Below the pieces are notes generated by a model. The model was not told the DNA's origin. It saw only the letters and a list, made by a program, of their open reading frames with translations, and searched no databases. Shown here piece after piece: positions 49,412 to 61,836 of a stretch of DNA of 64,000 nt. The first letter of the stretch is position 1. Every line of letters begins with the position of its first letter. The stretch is from Crossaster papposus (taxonomy: Eukaryota > Echinodermata > Asteroidea > Velatida > Solasteridae): the NCBI GenBank assembly GCA_037893245.1, contig JBAIAA010000783.1:372001-436000 (forward strand). Reading direction: 5' to 3'. Position numbers and translations under genes: made by a program.

Positions 49412-51000
49412 AAGTCAAAGGTAAAATGCTCTGAGAGCATAATAAAAGGGCCAACGGGTTTCCAGTTAAAGTAAAATGCTGTGCGAGCATTCCAGCTAAA
49501 GTAAAATGCTGTCTCAGCACTGCACTCGCGTCAAAAAGGAAGTGGACAAGAGAATGCCAACGGGTTTTACCTCTTACCCCCCAACAAGCGCAGACCGAGC
49601 GAAAGGTCAGCAGGTGTGGGCCACTAGTTCGGTGTGGGCGGGTCGAAACCGTTGCCCTCCCACCGAGCAGTAGATGTTAACTGGTTAGCACCGTACCGTA
49701 ATCACTTCATTTATTTGCATACACTGATGCTGGTGGGTCATCGTAAGATAGCCATTACGGCTTGGATGGAGTTCAATTTTGGTTTTGCGTTGCTATAAAG
49801 AGTACTATCACCAATGTTCGATATACGCTGCGGGCTCTCCTGCACTGACGACACTGTCTTAGAGGTCCTAGGTGCCGCTATGCACGCTCTTCTACTCTGG
49901 CGCATACTAGCTACGCCCATAATTCTAACCTACACCCTCCAGCTAGCCCAAGACACTTGACAGCCTTCGCTCCGCTTTGCATGCACATCTGCGCCGGCGT
50001 ACTTTCAGCATCTGTCAGCTACACCTAATGCATGAGCGCCTGTGCGCGCCTGCATAGGGTTGCACTTCATACACTGCAACAGGTCATCACGTCAGTTGAC
50101 AATGACAATTCTACTTAGCACCGCCTTCTTTCTCCGCCTTTAGACTACCGTACGTAGCTGTGCCTTGCGCGCATTTGTCTCACAAACGCTCGCAAATACA
50201 CAGCGAACGCACGCTTTCTCTAATTCATCCGACACGTGTGCCGGATTCCAAAAAAACGATGTCACCTTGCTTCAATACTCAACAACTTTTGCACGGAAAC
50301 ACGTGAGCGCCAATAGCAGCATACTTACTACTTGATACACAGCGCGCACAGAGCGGGTAAGAAGTGAACTTCACCGTGGGCCCACAGCGCGCGTCGAGAT
50401 TATCCGTTAATAATAAGCCCATTATAAGCTTATTTATAAGCTCGTGCTCATCCGCCCTATCGCGCGAGCACGAGTTATTGTTTACGCGCCGTCCATTTCG
50501 TGCCAGTTATTCAGCTACGTGACCACCGACCGCGTTACATAGCCGGTGATCGCCTTCCCACTCTCTTGCGTTGCGGCCTTCTCTCTCTCGCAGAGAGTGC
50601 AGCGCTTTCCCCTCCAATGCGTGTGTCTCTCTCTCATTGGGTCATTGAGTCGGTGCTTTAGACTACCCGATTGTGAGTCCATGCTGCTATGGGAGGAGGG
50701 GGCGAGGTGGGAGGGCAACGGTTTCGACCCGCCCACACCGAACTAGTGGCCCACACCTGCTGACCTTTCGCTCGGTCTGCGCTTGTTGGGGGGGGGGGGG
50801 GGGGTGGGGGGGGGGGGGTGGGGGGGGGGGGGGGGTAAGAGGTAAAACCCGTTGGCATTCTCTTGTCCACTTCCTTTTTGACGCGAGTGCAGTGCTGAGA
50901 CAGCATTTTACTTTAGCTGGAATGCTCGCACAGCATTTTACTTTAACTGGAAACCCGTTGGCCCTTTTATTATGCTCTCAGAGCATTTTACCTTTGACTT
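49412..51000. mobile_element. Foldback element with long inverted arms (253 and 295 bp)
   Basis: The left arm (49,412-49,664) and right arm (50,706-51,000) are inverted copies starting AAGTCAAAGG and ending GTTGCCCTCCCACC. The arms are collinear; the 42-bp difference is explained by C6 in the left arm (49,577-49,582) against a 48-bp G tract in the right. Each arm has three copies of a GTAAAATGCTNTG palindrome-like motif. The 1,041-bp middle encodes nothing recognisable and holds a hairpin CTCGTGCTC...GAGCACGAG near 50,440-50,475. No target duplication is visible. A GGAAGTGGACAAG just outside the left arm repeats a motif from inside the arms. Confidence 0.85.
50788..50835 (+). repeat. Near-pure G tract (G17-T-G13-T-G16)
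   Basis: The tract has 46 G in 48 bases with T only at 50,805 and 50,819. It could fold into G-quadruplexes on the plus strand. It is the expanded counterpart of a C6 run in the opposite arm of the foldback element. Confidence 0.97.
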
Positions 51001-53662
51001 TCTACAATGCTTAGATATGGGTTTGATAGATTATTACCGAAGCCCCATCCGAGCTTGAGTCCCCTAAACCCTTAATATAATACTCACCATTCCACCCATC
51101 TCTCATCCCAACTCTTAGACAAAAGCCTCTCCTATCCTTAAATAGAGCACGGAGAGAGGGGTTACTTTGTTGCAGTCGTTGCAAACTCCGGGTTTGTTTT
51201 GTTTTAACCTTCTTTTCCTTTTTTTAAATATTTTCTAAGTTTACATACATATACACACTCATTATTTTAGCACATGACGTTATGGAGACATTTCAGAAGG
51301 TTGGTGTGCCTAAAACCTCTCTAAACTCAAACTCTGAACATTATTTCGATCTACACTTTTCAACATCACCCCAATTTTTCTTCTGTTATTATCCCTAACC
51401 CAATTCTACCCCTAGACCCCTTCACCAGAGACCGAAAATGTTATAGGGACAGTTAATTTCCCCACAACTTTGTCAGGTTTTTTAGTATTATCATTTTTTA
51501 TTTATTTTTTAAGAAAGGGTCCCTATACATATCTCGATATATGCCTACCTATGTTATTTATGTAAATATATATAGAGACGTAAACCCACATATGCGTACA
51601 ATATATGTCTCCGCAAGATAGGACAGCGCCGTTTAAAAACTATGCGTCTGTACCATGTCGCAAACCCCGTCAAACCTGCTGCGTCGCCAACATGAAACAT
51701 GTTCATTTGCAAACACCAGCTAATGTAAATAAATTTTAGTGAAGAATAATGATCTTAGTTATATCTTGATAATGATTTGACCTCTAGTAATAATGGGGTA
51801 GTCCCTGTACTATATGTCAAAAGAAAGTGTTACTTATATATACCTATATTACCCTCCTACATGTTCTTCAAATTATTACTGTTACCTAATTCTAAAAAGG
51901 ATCTACTCGACTTGATGCCCGACACTTTGTAAGTTCAAAAACCATTCTTGATTTTCGAATGCTATGGAAAGGCGCTGAACTGCGTCGTGCAGGAACTGCA
52001 CCGTTTGTTTACGCCTGGTTATTGTTTACAACTCAGTGTAGCGTTTAGGCCTATTATGTTTTGTTTTTCGGAAGCCCATCTGCAGTGATTCATATCTGCA
52101 CCTATTTCTAAGCTCCGCGGATGCGTAAAGTGTCAGCGACCCCCGCACGGTACCCACAAAAGGCTTTGTAACGGCGGAAAGTTGAAATAGCGCCCTCAAG
52201 TGGCTGTACCCTTTCTGTATTCTAGAAACTTCACAATTTGTATGTGCCAGGACATGGTGCGATCATTGCTCATGTAAATTTCGTCATTGTTACGGCTAAG
52301 AACTTCAAAGAATGCAACAGTTGGTTAGTTAACTTATCCATTGTTATAAACAGACACTCCCGCATGTGTATTTTGTACAAGTTGGGATAATTTAATGGTA
52401 AATATGGCAACATTTAAGATGCGTTTCTGTTATCCACGTGTGTGGAAATACATGGTTATGGATTGTTGACAATGACTGTACGTGTTTATTGTCGACACAT
52501 CATGCCCATTTAAGTGTATGCAAATGGCTGGGTTGCATAGTAACTTACCTATAATTTATATGTTCATTTATAATTAGTATGTTTATGTTGATTGAATAAT
52601 TCAATCATAAGGCAGATGACTGTCCGCTTTAACCAGATGATACGGCCACTTGTTACACAATTAATAATTGTGATATGATTGTTTATATAGATATTGTTGA
52701 CGAGATGTTTGCGATCTTACGTTGACAGCAGAAAACGTTTAGGCTGTAGCCGTGGGACCCTGCCGCCTCGACCAAGCTGTTGACTGCACCAGGCTGGGTC
52801 TAAATCCCATGATGAATCATCTAACTTTGGGAAGATAATGAAAGAAAAACTGGACTAATCTCTAACCGTCTTTCCAATCGTGTGGTTGAAGAGAAGTCGC
52901 CTCCCTCTCGCACGTCTTTGTCCGTCCAAAGTCTCCAGCCCTAACGCCTAAGTTGTCACATCCAACAGCGTGGACTTGCTTCTTTTCTTTAAAATCCCTA
53001 TCTACTAGGAAGGAGACAATGCTGCGTGAAAGATATTTCTTCTGTTTGATATCCTTCGCCTTAATGATTATGGATAAAAAATCCTCGAGTGATGCCACTA
53101 AATATATAACTTAATTTTCTGCTTGTCGTATGCCCGCCTTTCTAAAAAGGCTGTTCAGCGACTTCAACCTTGCCAATACTCCATTATGCTTGAAGAAGCC
53201 AATATATGCACAAATGTTAGCCACTGTGTACTACTAGAAACAAGATATGTCGGGGGGAGAAAGCAGGCGCAAAGTTGATCTTAAAACCATATGTAGCCTG
53301 CGGTGAAGCTTCAGATGGACAGATGGACGTCGTATATTAGATCAACTTGCATAATGTAATCATTCGAGAGAAAGACCCAGGCAGTGTTACTACATGGCGA
53401 TTAGTCTTAGGGCCTTGTTGACCATGGCTACAGAACAATTTACTTTCACCAGCTTAGTTTGGCAGATTGATGACAAGATGAAGATACAGTTCGAAAACTC
53501 TACCTGAAGGCTGAAGCCGAACGGTGGCTGCGCGAAAGACTTTTATGACCTCTCGTGCTCCTGTCTGGCAATTGCTAACCTGCTGAAATAGTTAATTACT
53601 TCGTGTAAAACTACTGCATGCTGTCGGCATGTAGCTGCCACCGCTCTACATAATGATGCAAT
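51001..53662. other. AT-rich single-copy DNA, no gene recognised
   Basis: I see only short open frames without recognisable motifs, an ATATATGTA-like stretch near 51,530-51,610 and poly-T runs near 51,220 and 51,495. The minus-strand frame at 52,862-53,098 (78 codons, lysine-rich N-terminal half) lies downstream of the reverse transcriptase remnant in its direction of reading. It shows no tyrosine-recombinase signature that I can recognise. Confidence 0.5.
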
Positions 53663-56047
53663 CTAACTCCAGTTAGCGACCAGCTGCACATTAAGATTTG
53701 AAGGCCAGCTGAAACATTTAAGGCTCCTACCCATGGAGCCCGACATGAGGAGGACATTGTTGAACTTTGACGGCGGAAATTTCATCTGATCCTTTGTGGA
53801 GTCGGGAAAGAAAAATTTAAAGGCCCGGAGTTCAAAGGGCAGGCCCTGCATATTTGGCTGGTAACCCTTAACTGATGAATATTCACGGAGCTCCATATGT
53901 CCCACCTTAGACAGACGTATCAAGCGATTCGTAAAAGAAGACAGACGCGGCCACCATGGCTACGGGTGAGGGTGTTTGGCACCACCATAGTAACCTTCAC
54001 GTAACCCCATACCTGTTACGGTCGAATGAGTGAAGCAATCATAACGAAAGGTGGAAAACAAAGCTCTTCAACAACTGGGCACTGCTGGGCAAATACAAAT
54101 ACTCCCGACGACCCGGGCACTGGATCCCTCGAGTAATGCAGACCCGCTAATCCTTTCGGCACATTTAAAGGAAGTGCCATCAAGTCAAACATGAAGCCGC
54201 GAGCGCCTCTCAACTCCTTCTGAAGCAGCTTCCAGACTGAATTGGATAACTGAGCGTCAGCTCGCGATAATTCTCTTGAATGGACGTCTGCTGGGTTTGC
54301 TTAAACAGGATCCATCTCGAATGCAAAGTGCAGTTGCCCTCTAAGATCGGGGTGAAAATCGACTTAAACAAGGGGTTGCCAAAACTGTTGACTTTGCTCT
54401 GCGATTGCTCCAAACGTTGAAGAGAGCCAAAAAGTCAGCTGTCACGTCAACACGCCTATCCCACAATGAGTCTGAAACTGACTGCAGGTCAAAATACAAA
54501 GCAAAGGCCTCCTTGCAGCAGATGTCTGCCCCAACTAGAATTTCCGGAGACCAGTAATCTCTAAAACTAGCGTTTCCTAACGGATCCACCACTGAGACTC
54601 CTCCCCAACGAAAGTGTCTGAACTCATCAAGTCTCTGGCGCATGGTGTTCCATTTTCCAAGGTATTGGCTGTGAGAATGAATTTATAAAACGCCAGAAAA
54701 AATTCTCGGCTCGCACTTTTTGTGTGAGCGGAGTGAGGTAGACATTGTCTAGTCTCGAAATGGATGCGCAACACTCCCTTACATGTATAAACAAAGATGT
54801 GGCTGGGAAAACCAATGTGAAGCTTTGACATTTTCCAAAGTAGCGTTGAAGCTGCTTTAAGACAACCCAGACTGCGAAAACAAATCTTCTTTTTTTTAAA
54901 CAGATTTTCCAGACCTAGATGAATCATGCTAGAGGATGGGTGAAGATGACTCTTTTCCAGATTGAAGAAGAACCCAAAATGTGAGTTTATGTAGCAAACC
55001 ACACAAAGCGATATCAGAGCCCTGTCAAAAGCCTTGCCATCTCTGAGTACTGTGAAACGAATACAAGTGAAACGGCCATCAATCTAAACCTCAGTGTGGA
55101 TAGCCCGGTGCTTTAGCCATGATGAAAATCACAAACCAAAAGTTATGTAAATGAACGCGCTGTCCACAAAATAGTAACTTGCCCAATCGAGGCCACAAAG
55201 GGTTTGACAATTCCGACAAAAGTATTTGCTTGTAACCTCGCGCATCATTAGTTGCGGAAAAGGAAGAATCCATTATTGTCAATGAACTTGGCAATCTCGC
55301 CCAAGGGAACTAATTTGAAAGGTGTGTCTTTACACCAAAGATTTGGCCCCTTCATCGACATAACTACATGTAGTCTTGGCTTTTGGGGTTCAATGGATGG
55401 GACATTTACACATCTGGGCGGTTGAATTTCGCTCGTCTTCCCCAAAAGCCTCTTAGTTAGGGTCTCATTTATGAAGGGAACGAACTTACAACACAAAGGG
55501 GCGTTTGCAAAATACTTTTGTGCGGGCATGTCGAATTGTAGAATTGTTTATATATATTGTTCTTTCTTTTAATCTCTACCCCTTTACGCTGCCATCTAGA
55601 TACAACGGGACCATCCACGACTCACCGAAAACGAAGTCCCAAAGATCCGGGCTCACATTCGAGGCTATCCAGCTACTAAATGGTCTGGATCTCTAAACAG
55701 CAGTGGTGCACATCTGGTAAGGCACGACCTGAAATGACATCTAGAGCGTTTGGCACACACAAGCTAGGTACACTTACGGGTTTCCCGGATATGTCCACCC
55801 AACTGGGGATTTTCTTTCTCGCTCTCCTGCTTGGGCTGCGAAGAGATCGAAACACCGAATAAAGGACCTCTCCCACGCGTGACGCTTCACTACTGCTAAG
55901 TTTCGCAAAGTTACTATTAATATTAAAAGGGTAGGAACCCCGAGAAAGGACAACTAGAAAACATGATTCGTTTACGTCATTCATAGTTTTATTTTGATAT
56001 CTATCTCTATGCCTCTCCAAGGCCAACAAAATGCATCTCGTGCTCAT
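53663..56047 (-). pseudogene. Decayed DIRS/Ngaro-like reverse transcriptase-RNase H
   Basis: Read from right to left across several frames, fragments follow the order of this polymerase type: PNLWCKDTPFKLVPLGEI and FIDNNGFF (about 55,250-55,500), DARGYKQILLS (about 55,200-55,250), FGFFFNLEKSHLHPS then MIHLGLE (about 54,910-54,980), an RNase H-like ICCKEAFALYFDLQS and RRVDV (about 54,440-54,520), FDLMALPLNV, PGSSGVFVFAQ and CFPPFVMI (about 54,030-54,190), and LPFELRAFKFF (about 53,800-53,850). The motif order and the FPPF block match DIRS/Ngaro-type (tyrosine-recombinase) retroelements. No YxDD catalytic motif is visible in the stretch between the GY..IL and LEKSH segments, and stops and frameshifts break the frame repeatedly, so it is dead. 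The 55,676-56,047 part is an upstream open frame assigned by position only. No recombinase was found. Confidence 0.72.
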
Positions 56048-57950
56048 AAATAAGTTTATTAACGCATTGTATATGTTCTAGCCAAATATTAAAATACCCA
56101 AGGCTATGCATTATAAAGTAGAGGCCATATACTTTTTCCGCCTACAAAAGGGTGTAAATAACACATCATCGAAAGCCCATAGACCAAACCTGTCAGCATT
56201 TTATGTTAAAATGATCTTCCAATGCTTACATAATTGACCAACCCTGCAATTTAACACGTTTTTTTTCTCTGACCGTAACCCCGACCATGTTGGCCCTGCC
56301 AATAATTTTCTCTAGGCCGTTAGCCCTGTTTCAAGGGTCTAAACACACCCCTTTCACGCCTTAGTGTCGGCCGAAAAGGGCGTTCAAACCTAAATGCTTA
56401 AAGGGCAAACCTCGACCGTTTGTCAGAATCTTTACCCTATACTTGGTCAGAATCTTTAGCTATATCCTGAACCTTGGATTCCATGGTTTTTGTTTGTGCC
56501 ACTATGTGAGAATATTTACGTACATCTGTTTTACTTTGATGTCGGCGATGGACAGTGGCGTGAATTTGTCAACATACTTTCTGAAAATGGACATCACATA
56601 TGCCATGTAGCCAGTGACAGTACAACCTTTAAGAAGCTACCGACGCTTAGTTTGTAGACCTCCAAAGCGGATTTCGCCTGCATTCACATAAACAAACAAA
56701 CAAACACCCCAACAAACACCCCAACAAACGCCGACGGAACGTGCCACTAGCAGGCAAGAATAATGTGGATGGATAATATTGTTGTATCTGCCTAAACTCC
56801 ACCGTACCAATGTAGAGCGCATTCATCGCTCTTTACAAAATTGCTTCAAGTGTAATCTCCTTGCTATACGCCAGTCTTGGCTCACCCCAGTAAACAGACG
56901 AGAGTTCATCCGCCCTGCATGTATCCCTAGGCTACCGGAGCTACGTACATGCACACCCAAATTAAAATGACTTGAATAAGGGGGAAGGGGGCAGCCACAT
57001 TTATTATGTTGCCTGCAATGCTAAGGGCACTCTGGTGACATCGAGTGATAATCGACCTCTTTAAGTTACTTTACATGATGTTTTAAATGTAAATACATGT
57101 ACATGAAGATGCATCTGCCTATGCAATCTTATTCTCCTTATATTACAAATATCACCTGTGCATTTATTGTTAATGTAATTGACAAGCCCACAAATTCATG
57201 TATTTTCTATGAATCTATGAGTTGATCGAGGCTCAGCCCTTTTGAGCTCAGATACATCATCTCAATTTAAAGCAGGTGCAGCTCTATATTAAGTTTCATT
57301 TCTGTGATTGAAATTGAATATGCCGGAAGGTACAATGGTTAAAAGAGCCCATTCTGGACTTCTAAGCTCGGTATAATCGGTTATTATCACTGTTATGAGT
57401 ACATGTACACTGTACACATGTTAATTTAAAAATGGTAATACCTCTCGTGAAAATATGGATGTACCCTACCCCAGAATATATTTTATCGGTAAATACCAGT
57501 AATATTTTACACTCCTCAGTAGCGGCCGTTCTTCATGATTTGTCTGTCAACTTCGGGGATTTATCTCCTCACCATAACCCATTCCGGGCAAAGCCCAAGT
57601 ATACTTTGAGGTCCAACCTCGGATCCAAAATTCATGAAACTCTAAACTCAAATATAGGGTCTCGTCTTCTTACTTCCTTGGCGCCTAAAACTGGAATCCT
57701 TTAACAACGCTACCTTGGGAATTAAATTGGAACCCAGAACCTTAATTAATCAAACAATTTTGGCCTCCTGCTCAGTCTCGGCTCTAAATTTCGGTATGCC
57801 ATCACTTATTATAAACAAATTGAAACATTGTAAATTTTTAGCCGATTTTTTTGCCGAAGCGCTAACAATGCGCGCACACCGACGCACACACGTATCGGTA
57901 CTGTGCATATGTACATAACATGTGTTTACTCAAGGCGCTGCAAATATCAT
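56048..57950. other. AT-rich DNA, no gene recognised; short AAACACCCCAAC repeats
   Basis: The direct short repeats (C)AAACACCCCAA with preceding CAAA runs lie at about 56,690-56,735. CATGTACATG-like palindromic repeats occur near 57,095 and 57,400-57,420. I see no coding pattern or RNA gene. Confidence 0.5.
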
Positions 57951-58065
57951 CAATTGCAGACCCAAAGGGCATAGACCCGCCAACCTTAATCAGTGTTCTT
58001 TAGGCTCATCCTCGGATTTACCAAATTTATCAGATTTCAGGGAACCCAACCTATTTATTTGAGGT

Positions 58066-59475
58066 TCAACCGGTAAATCAACATTTTACTCTGATATATC
58101 ACATTTCTTTCAGGGGTGACCTGCCTATTGTTACCCCGAGGTCCAAACTCGGCATCTGAACTCAATTTGGTTAACAGGATTTCTTTCGGGAACCCTGCCC
58201 ATAGCCAACTCGAGGTCCAACCTCGATATCTATACTTAATTTGGTTAAAGGCTTTCTTTCTGGGGACCATCCCCTCGCACTTCGAGGTCCCACCTCGGCT
58301 TTTAAACTTAATTTGATCAAAATGATTTATTTCGGGAACCCTAGCCCTCGCACCTCGACGTCCACTCTCGGCATCTTACCCTAATTAGATAGAAGGGTTT
58401 TCTTTTTGGGACCTAGCCCCGTGGCACTTCGAGGTCCCACCTCGGCATCTGAACTCAATTTGGTCAAAATTATTTCCCTAGGGGAACCCGGCCCCGTGGC
58501 ACTTCGAGGTCCCACCTCGGCAAATTAACTCAATTTTGTCAAAATTATTTCTTTCTGGGGACCCAGCCCATGGCACTTCGAGGGTACACCTCGGCATCTG
58601 AACTTAATTTGGTCAAAATTATTTCTTTCTGGGGACCCAGCCCCGTGGCACTTCGAGGTCCCACCTCGGCACCTGAACTCAATTTTGTCAAAATTATTTC
58701 TTTCTGGGGACCCAGCCCATGGCACTTCGAGGTCACACCTCGTCATATGAAATCAATTTGGTCAAAATTATTTCTTTCTGGGGACCCAGTCCCGAGGCAC
58801 TTCGAGGTCCCACCTCGGCATCTAAACCTAATTTGGTCAACATTTCTTTTTGAGGACCCAGCCCCTTGCCATCTCGAGGTCCAACCTCGGAATCTGAACT
58901 GAATTTAGTTTCAAGGATTTCCTTTGGGAACCATGCCCCTTGCCCTATCGAGGTCCTACCCCGGCATCTGAACTTAATTTGGTCAAAGTTATTTCTTTCT
59001 GGGGACCTAGCCCCGTGGCACTAAGAGGTCCCACCTCGCCATCTAAACTTAATTTGGTCAAATGTATTTCTTTTGGGGGACCCAGCCCTTTGCGACCTTA
59101 AGATCCAGCCTTGGAATTTGAACTTAATTTAGTTAAAGTGATTTCTTTCGGGGACCCAGCCCCTTGCCACTACGAGGTCCAACCTCGAAATCTGAACTAA
59201 ATCTGGTTTACAAGTTTTCTTTTAGGGACCCAGCCCTTTGCCACTACGAGGTGCAACCTCGAAATCTGAACTAACTTTGGTTTACAAGTTTTCTTTTAGG
59301 GACCCAGCCCATTACCACTTCGAGGTCCAACCTCGGAATCTGCTCAATTTATTAAAATGATTTATTTCGGAGGACCCTGCCCTTTGCCCCCTTGAGGTCC
59401 AACCTCGGCATCTGAACTTATACAATTTCTTTCGGGAGCCCCTGTCTTACTGCCTCGAGGTCCAACCTAAAAATT
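58066..59475. repeat. Decaying 74-bp minisatellite with a palindromic core
   Basis: About 19 units are spaced 72-78 bp, with cores near 58,138, 58,211, 58,283, 58,357, 58,430, 58,508 and onward to 59,457. The consensus order is CTTCGAGGTCCCACCTCGG, ATCTGAACTTAATTTGGTCAA, TTATTTCTTTCTGGGGACC, CAGCCCC. The core CGAGGT-CCM-ACCTCG is a 6-bp-stem hairpin. Related isolated cores lie at about 57,609 and 59,705. Open frames on both strands follow from a unit length near a multiple of three. Confidence 0.9.
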
Positions 59476-60851
59476 TGAATCTGATTAATCAAATTATTTA
59501 ATGGAAACCTACCCCTTATAAGGCCATTGCAAGCTCTGAATAGAAACCTAAATTTAACTCATCCTGTTTCTTCTTGAGCAATTCGGACCCTTTTCATCTC
59601 TAGGTCCGACCCTAAACCAAAACAAACTTTCAGTGAATCTCCACAGGGTTTTGTGTGGATTTATAATAATTTCGCCAAATATCATTGCCTATCTCCGTTT
59701 AACCTCGAGGTCCAACCTCAGATCTAACCTTTTACAATCCACGCTCCTGTGGGTTCGAGACCGAACTCGTATCAAAATAACATTTCACAGTACGTGTTCG
59801 GTTTTTAATCAAACTATCGGCTCAAAATTTGGCTACAGATACTTTCATGGAGTTTCTCAAACCCTTCCCCATAATTTCTATACATTGTCTCTGGGGTATA
59901 GACTCAAGATGTAAAGGACTCCAGATCAAAATCTAAGCTCAAAACAATGGAGCATCAAATATAGGCTAGGGTAAACACAACCCGCTATTGTGTACAACCG
60001 GGAGCCTTGAGGATGCAATATTATCCACTTTGTGCTAACCTTCTGCACATGCCAATGACGCCTTGTGTTCCTGCGCCTATTTAATTTGAAATCTATAAGC
60101 ACAATTTGTAAATCGAATATCTTCGAAATATAAATGATGAGGCTATCTTACCTCCACAATATCGTACGTGATGTCCATGTTTGGCGTTCAGAAACATCTA
60201 ACGGAGATCGAGAGAATTATAGCAGCCGACGCAGCCGGGACTAGGGGGAATAGGGAGCGCACTCTGCGGCCACGCCCTACCGTTGGAATTCGACAAATGC
60301 CGAACAGATTACTCGAGCGCGACCATGCGTGCCCACCGACAGTGCTGACTTCACGGCCCGTCGACTCACAATAAAAACGAACGCCCGAGCATGTTATTGA
60401 CGCAACTGGAAAATCATGCCACCATATACATGTACCAGCGCCGTACTGTGCTATGAAATACGGCAAATGTTGAGTTTTGCGACAGCTCTAAAATAATAAG
60501 AACTAACAAGAATGATCAAACTATACATATCAGCCGTACTTTTTGATACTGTAGGAACCCACAACACAACATTTAATTTACCAAGAAAACTCGCCAAGTA
60601 ATTTGGCAGGACAAGCTGATCTACCCCACTTTCCATTCAATAAAAGGAACAGTCTTACCAGCTATTTGTTTCCAACAGGTCCACTCCAACATGCCGACAA
60701 ACTACACATTACTCTCCCGATCCCATTTCCCCATCATAAAGTCCACAGGGATTCACAAATATCGCCAGCGAGGCATAAGAGCACCCGCTGGCGTGGCGCT
60801 AGAATCACGAATGGCTTGATGTTTCTTCTGTCGCCCTCATTGTCTTGAGCG
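59476..60851. other. Single-copy DNA, no gene recognised
   Basis: Short open frames only. The overlapping frames at 60,168-60,374 (+) and 60,188-60,466 (-) cover a moderately GC-rich patch (60,190-60,380) without recognisable domains. The tRNA satellite starts at about 60,852, where a GAGCGGT edge meets TACAAATAG. Confidence 0.45.
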
Positions 60852-60864
60852 GTACAAATAGTTA

Positions 60865-60936
60865 CGCAGAGTGGTGCAGTGGGAGCGTGATGGGCCCATA
60901 ACCCAGAGGCCCGAGGACCGAAACCTCGCTCTGCTA
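60865..60936 (+). tRNA. A-type initiator tRNA-Met-like body
   Basis: This 72-nt body has anticodon CAU in loop CCCATAA, T-loop ACCGAAA and acceptor CGCAGAG/CTCTGCT with position 1 unpaired. TTTTT follows about 10 nt after the end. It is probably a satellite-borne tRNA pseudogene, though promoter boxes are largely kept. Confidence 0.42.
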
Positions 60937-61038
60937 AAGAGGTATTTTTGCTTCACTGTTATTCACATTTAATAAATATTTTAGAATGTTTTTAGAATGT
61001 CTGCTTTTTTATTTTTTGCATTTTCTAAATTTACATGA

Positions 61039-61110
61039 GGCATAGTGGCGCAGTTGAAGCGTGCTGGGCCCATAACCCAGAGGTCCGAGGATCGAAACCT
61101 CGCTCTGCTA
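61039..61110 (+). tRNA. C-type initiator tRNA-Met-like body
   Basis: This 72-nt body has CAU anticodon, intact D, anticodon and T stems, and B box GGATCGAAACC. The acceptor has one mismatch and a G:T end pair. The downstream T tract here is broken (AAGTGTTTGG), so a pol III terminator is lost in this copy. Confidence 0.45.
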
Positions 61111-61262
61111 ACAAGTGTTTGGTATGACATGAGGTACTCGACTCAGAGTAACAAAGTAGACACTTTCTTGGTCAGTACCCGAGAGTTTGGTTGACAACAA
61201 CCTCGGTCTGCTCAGGATAATTATTTCCTTGAAAGTGATTTCATTTTCATTACAAATAGTTA

Positions 61263-61334
61263 CGCAGAGTGGTGCAGTGGGAGCGTGATGGGCCCATAAC
61301 CCAGAGGCCCGAGGACCGAAACCTCGCTCTGCTA
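61263..61334 (+). tRNA. A-type initiator tRNA-Met-like body
   Basis: It is identical in design to the copy at 60,865 over 72 nt, with TTTTT about 9 nt downstream. Confidence 0.42.
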
Positions 61335-61436
61335 AAGAGGTATTTTTGCTTCACTATTATTCAAATTTAATAAATATTTTAGAATGTTTTTAGAATGTCT
61401 GCTTTTATTTTGTTTGTTGTTTCTAAATTTACTTGA

Positions 61437-61508
61437 GGCATGGTGGCGCAGTGGAAGCTTGCTGGGCCTATAACCCAGAGTGCCGAGGATCAAAACCTCG
61501 TTCTGCTG
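61437..61508 (+). tRNA. D-type tRNAi-like body with UAU anticodon
   Basis: This 72-nt body has anticodon loop CCTATAA (UAU), T-loop ATCAAAA and acceptor ending TTCTGCT. A T8 run follows 8 nt later (AATAATTTTTTTTG). The initiator body with an isoleucine anticodon suggests decay from C34 to T34. Confidence 0.38.
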
Positions 61509-61663
61509 CTAATAATTTTTTTGTATGACTTGAAGAACTCGACTCAGAGTGACAAAGTAGGCCCTTTCTTGGTCAGTAACCGAGAGTTCGGATGATCACA
61601 ACCTCGGTCTGCTCAGGATAATTTGTTATTTGATAGGGATTTAATTTTCATTAAAAATAGTTA

Positions 61664-61734
61664 CGCAGAGTGGTGCAGTGAGAGCGTGATGGGCCCATAA
61701 CCCAGAGCCCGAGGACCAAAACCTCGCTTTGCTA
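61664..61734 (+). pseudogene. A-type tRNAi-like body with a 1-nt deletion
   Basis: It has 71 nt: one G is missing between the anticodon stem and the T-stem (CCCAGAGCCCGAGG). The 3' acceptor strand reads CTTTGCT. CAU is kept, and the downstream T tract is only T4. Confidence 0.4.
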
Positions 61735-61836
61735 ACGAGGTATTTTAGCTTCACTGCTATTCACATTTAATAAATATTGTAGAATGTTTTTAGAATGTCT
61801 GCTTTCATATTGTTTGCATTTTCTAAATGTACATGA

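Noticed and set aside
50658..51014. Proline- or glycine-rich open frames across 50.66-51.01 kb
   Set aside because: They are translations of the G tract and of the foldback arm on both strands.
56637..56822. A 61-codon minus-strand frame with GVCWGVCWGVC repeats
   Set aside because: It is created by the AAACACCCCAAC short repeat; there is no other coding support.
58525..58902. Open frames up to 110 codons within 58.5-58.9 kb on both strands
   Set aside because: They are periodic translations of the 74-bp minisatellite.
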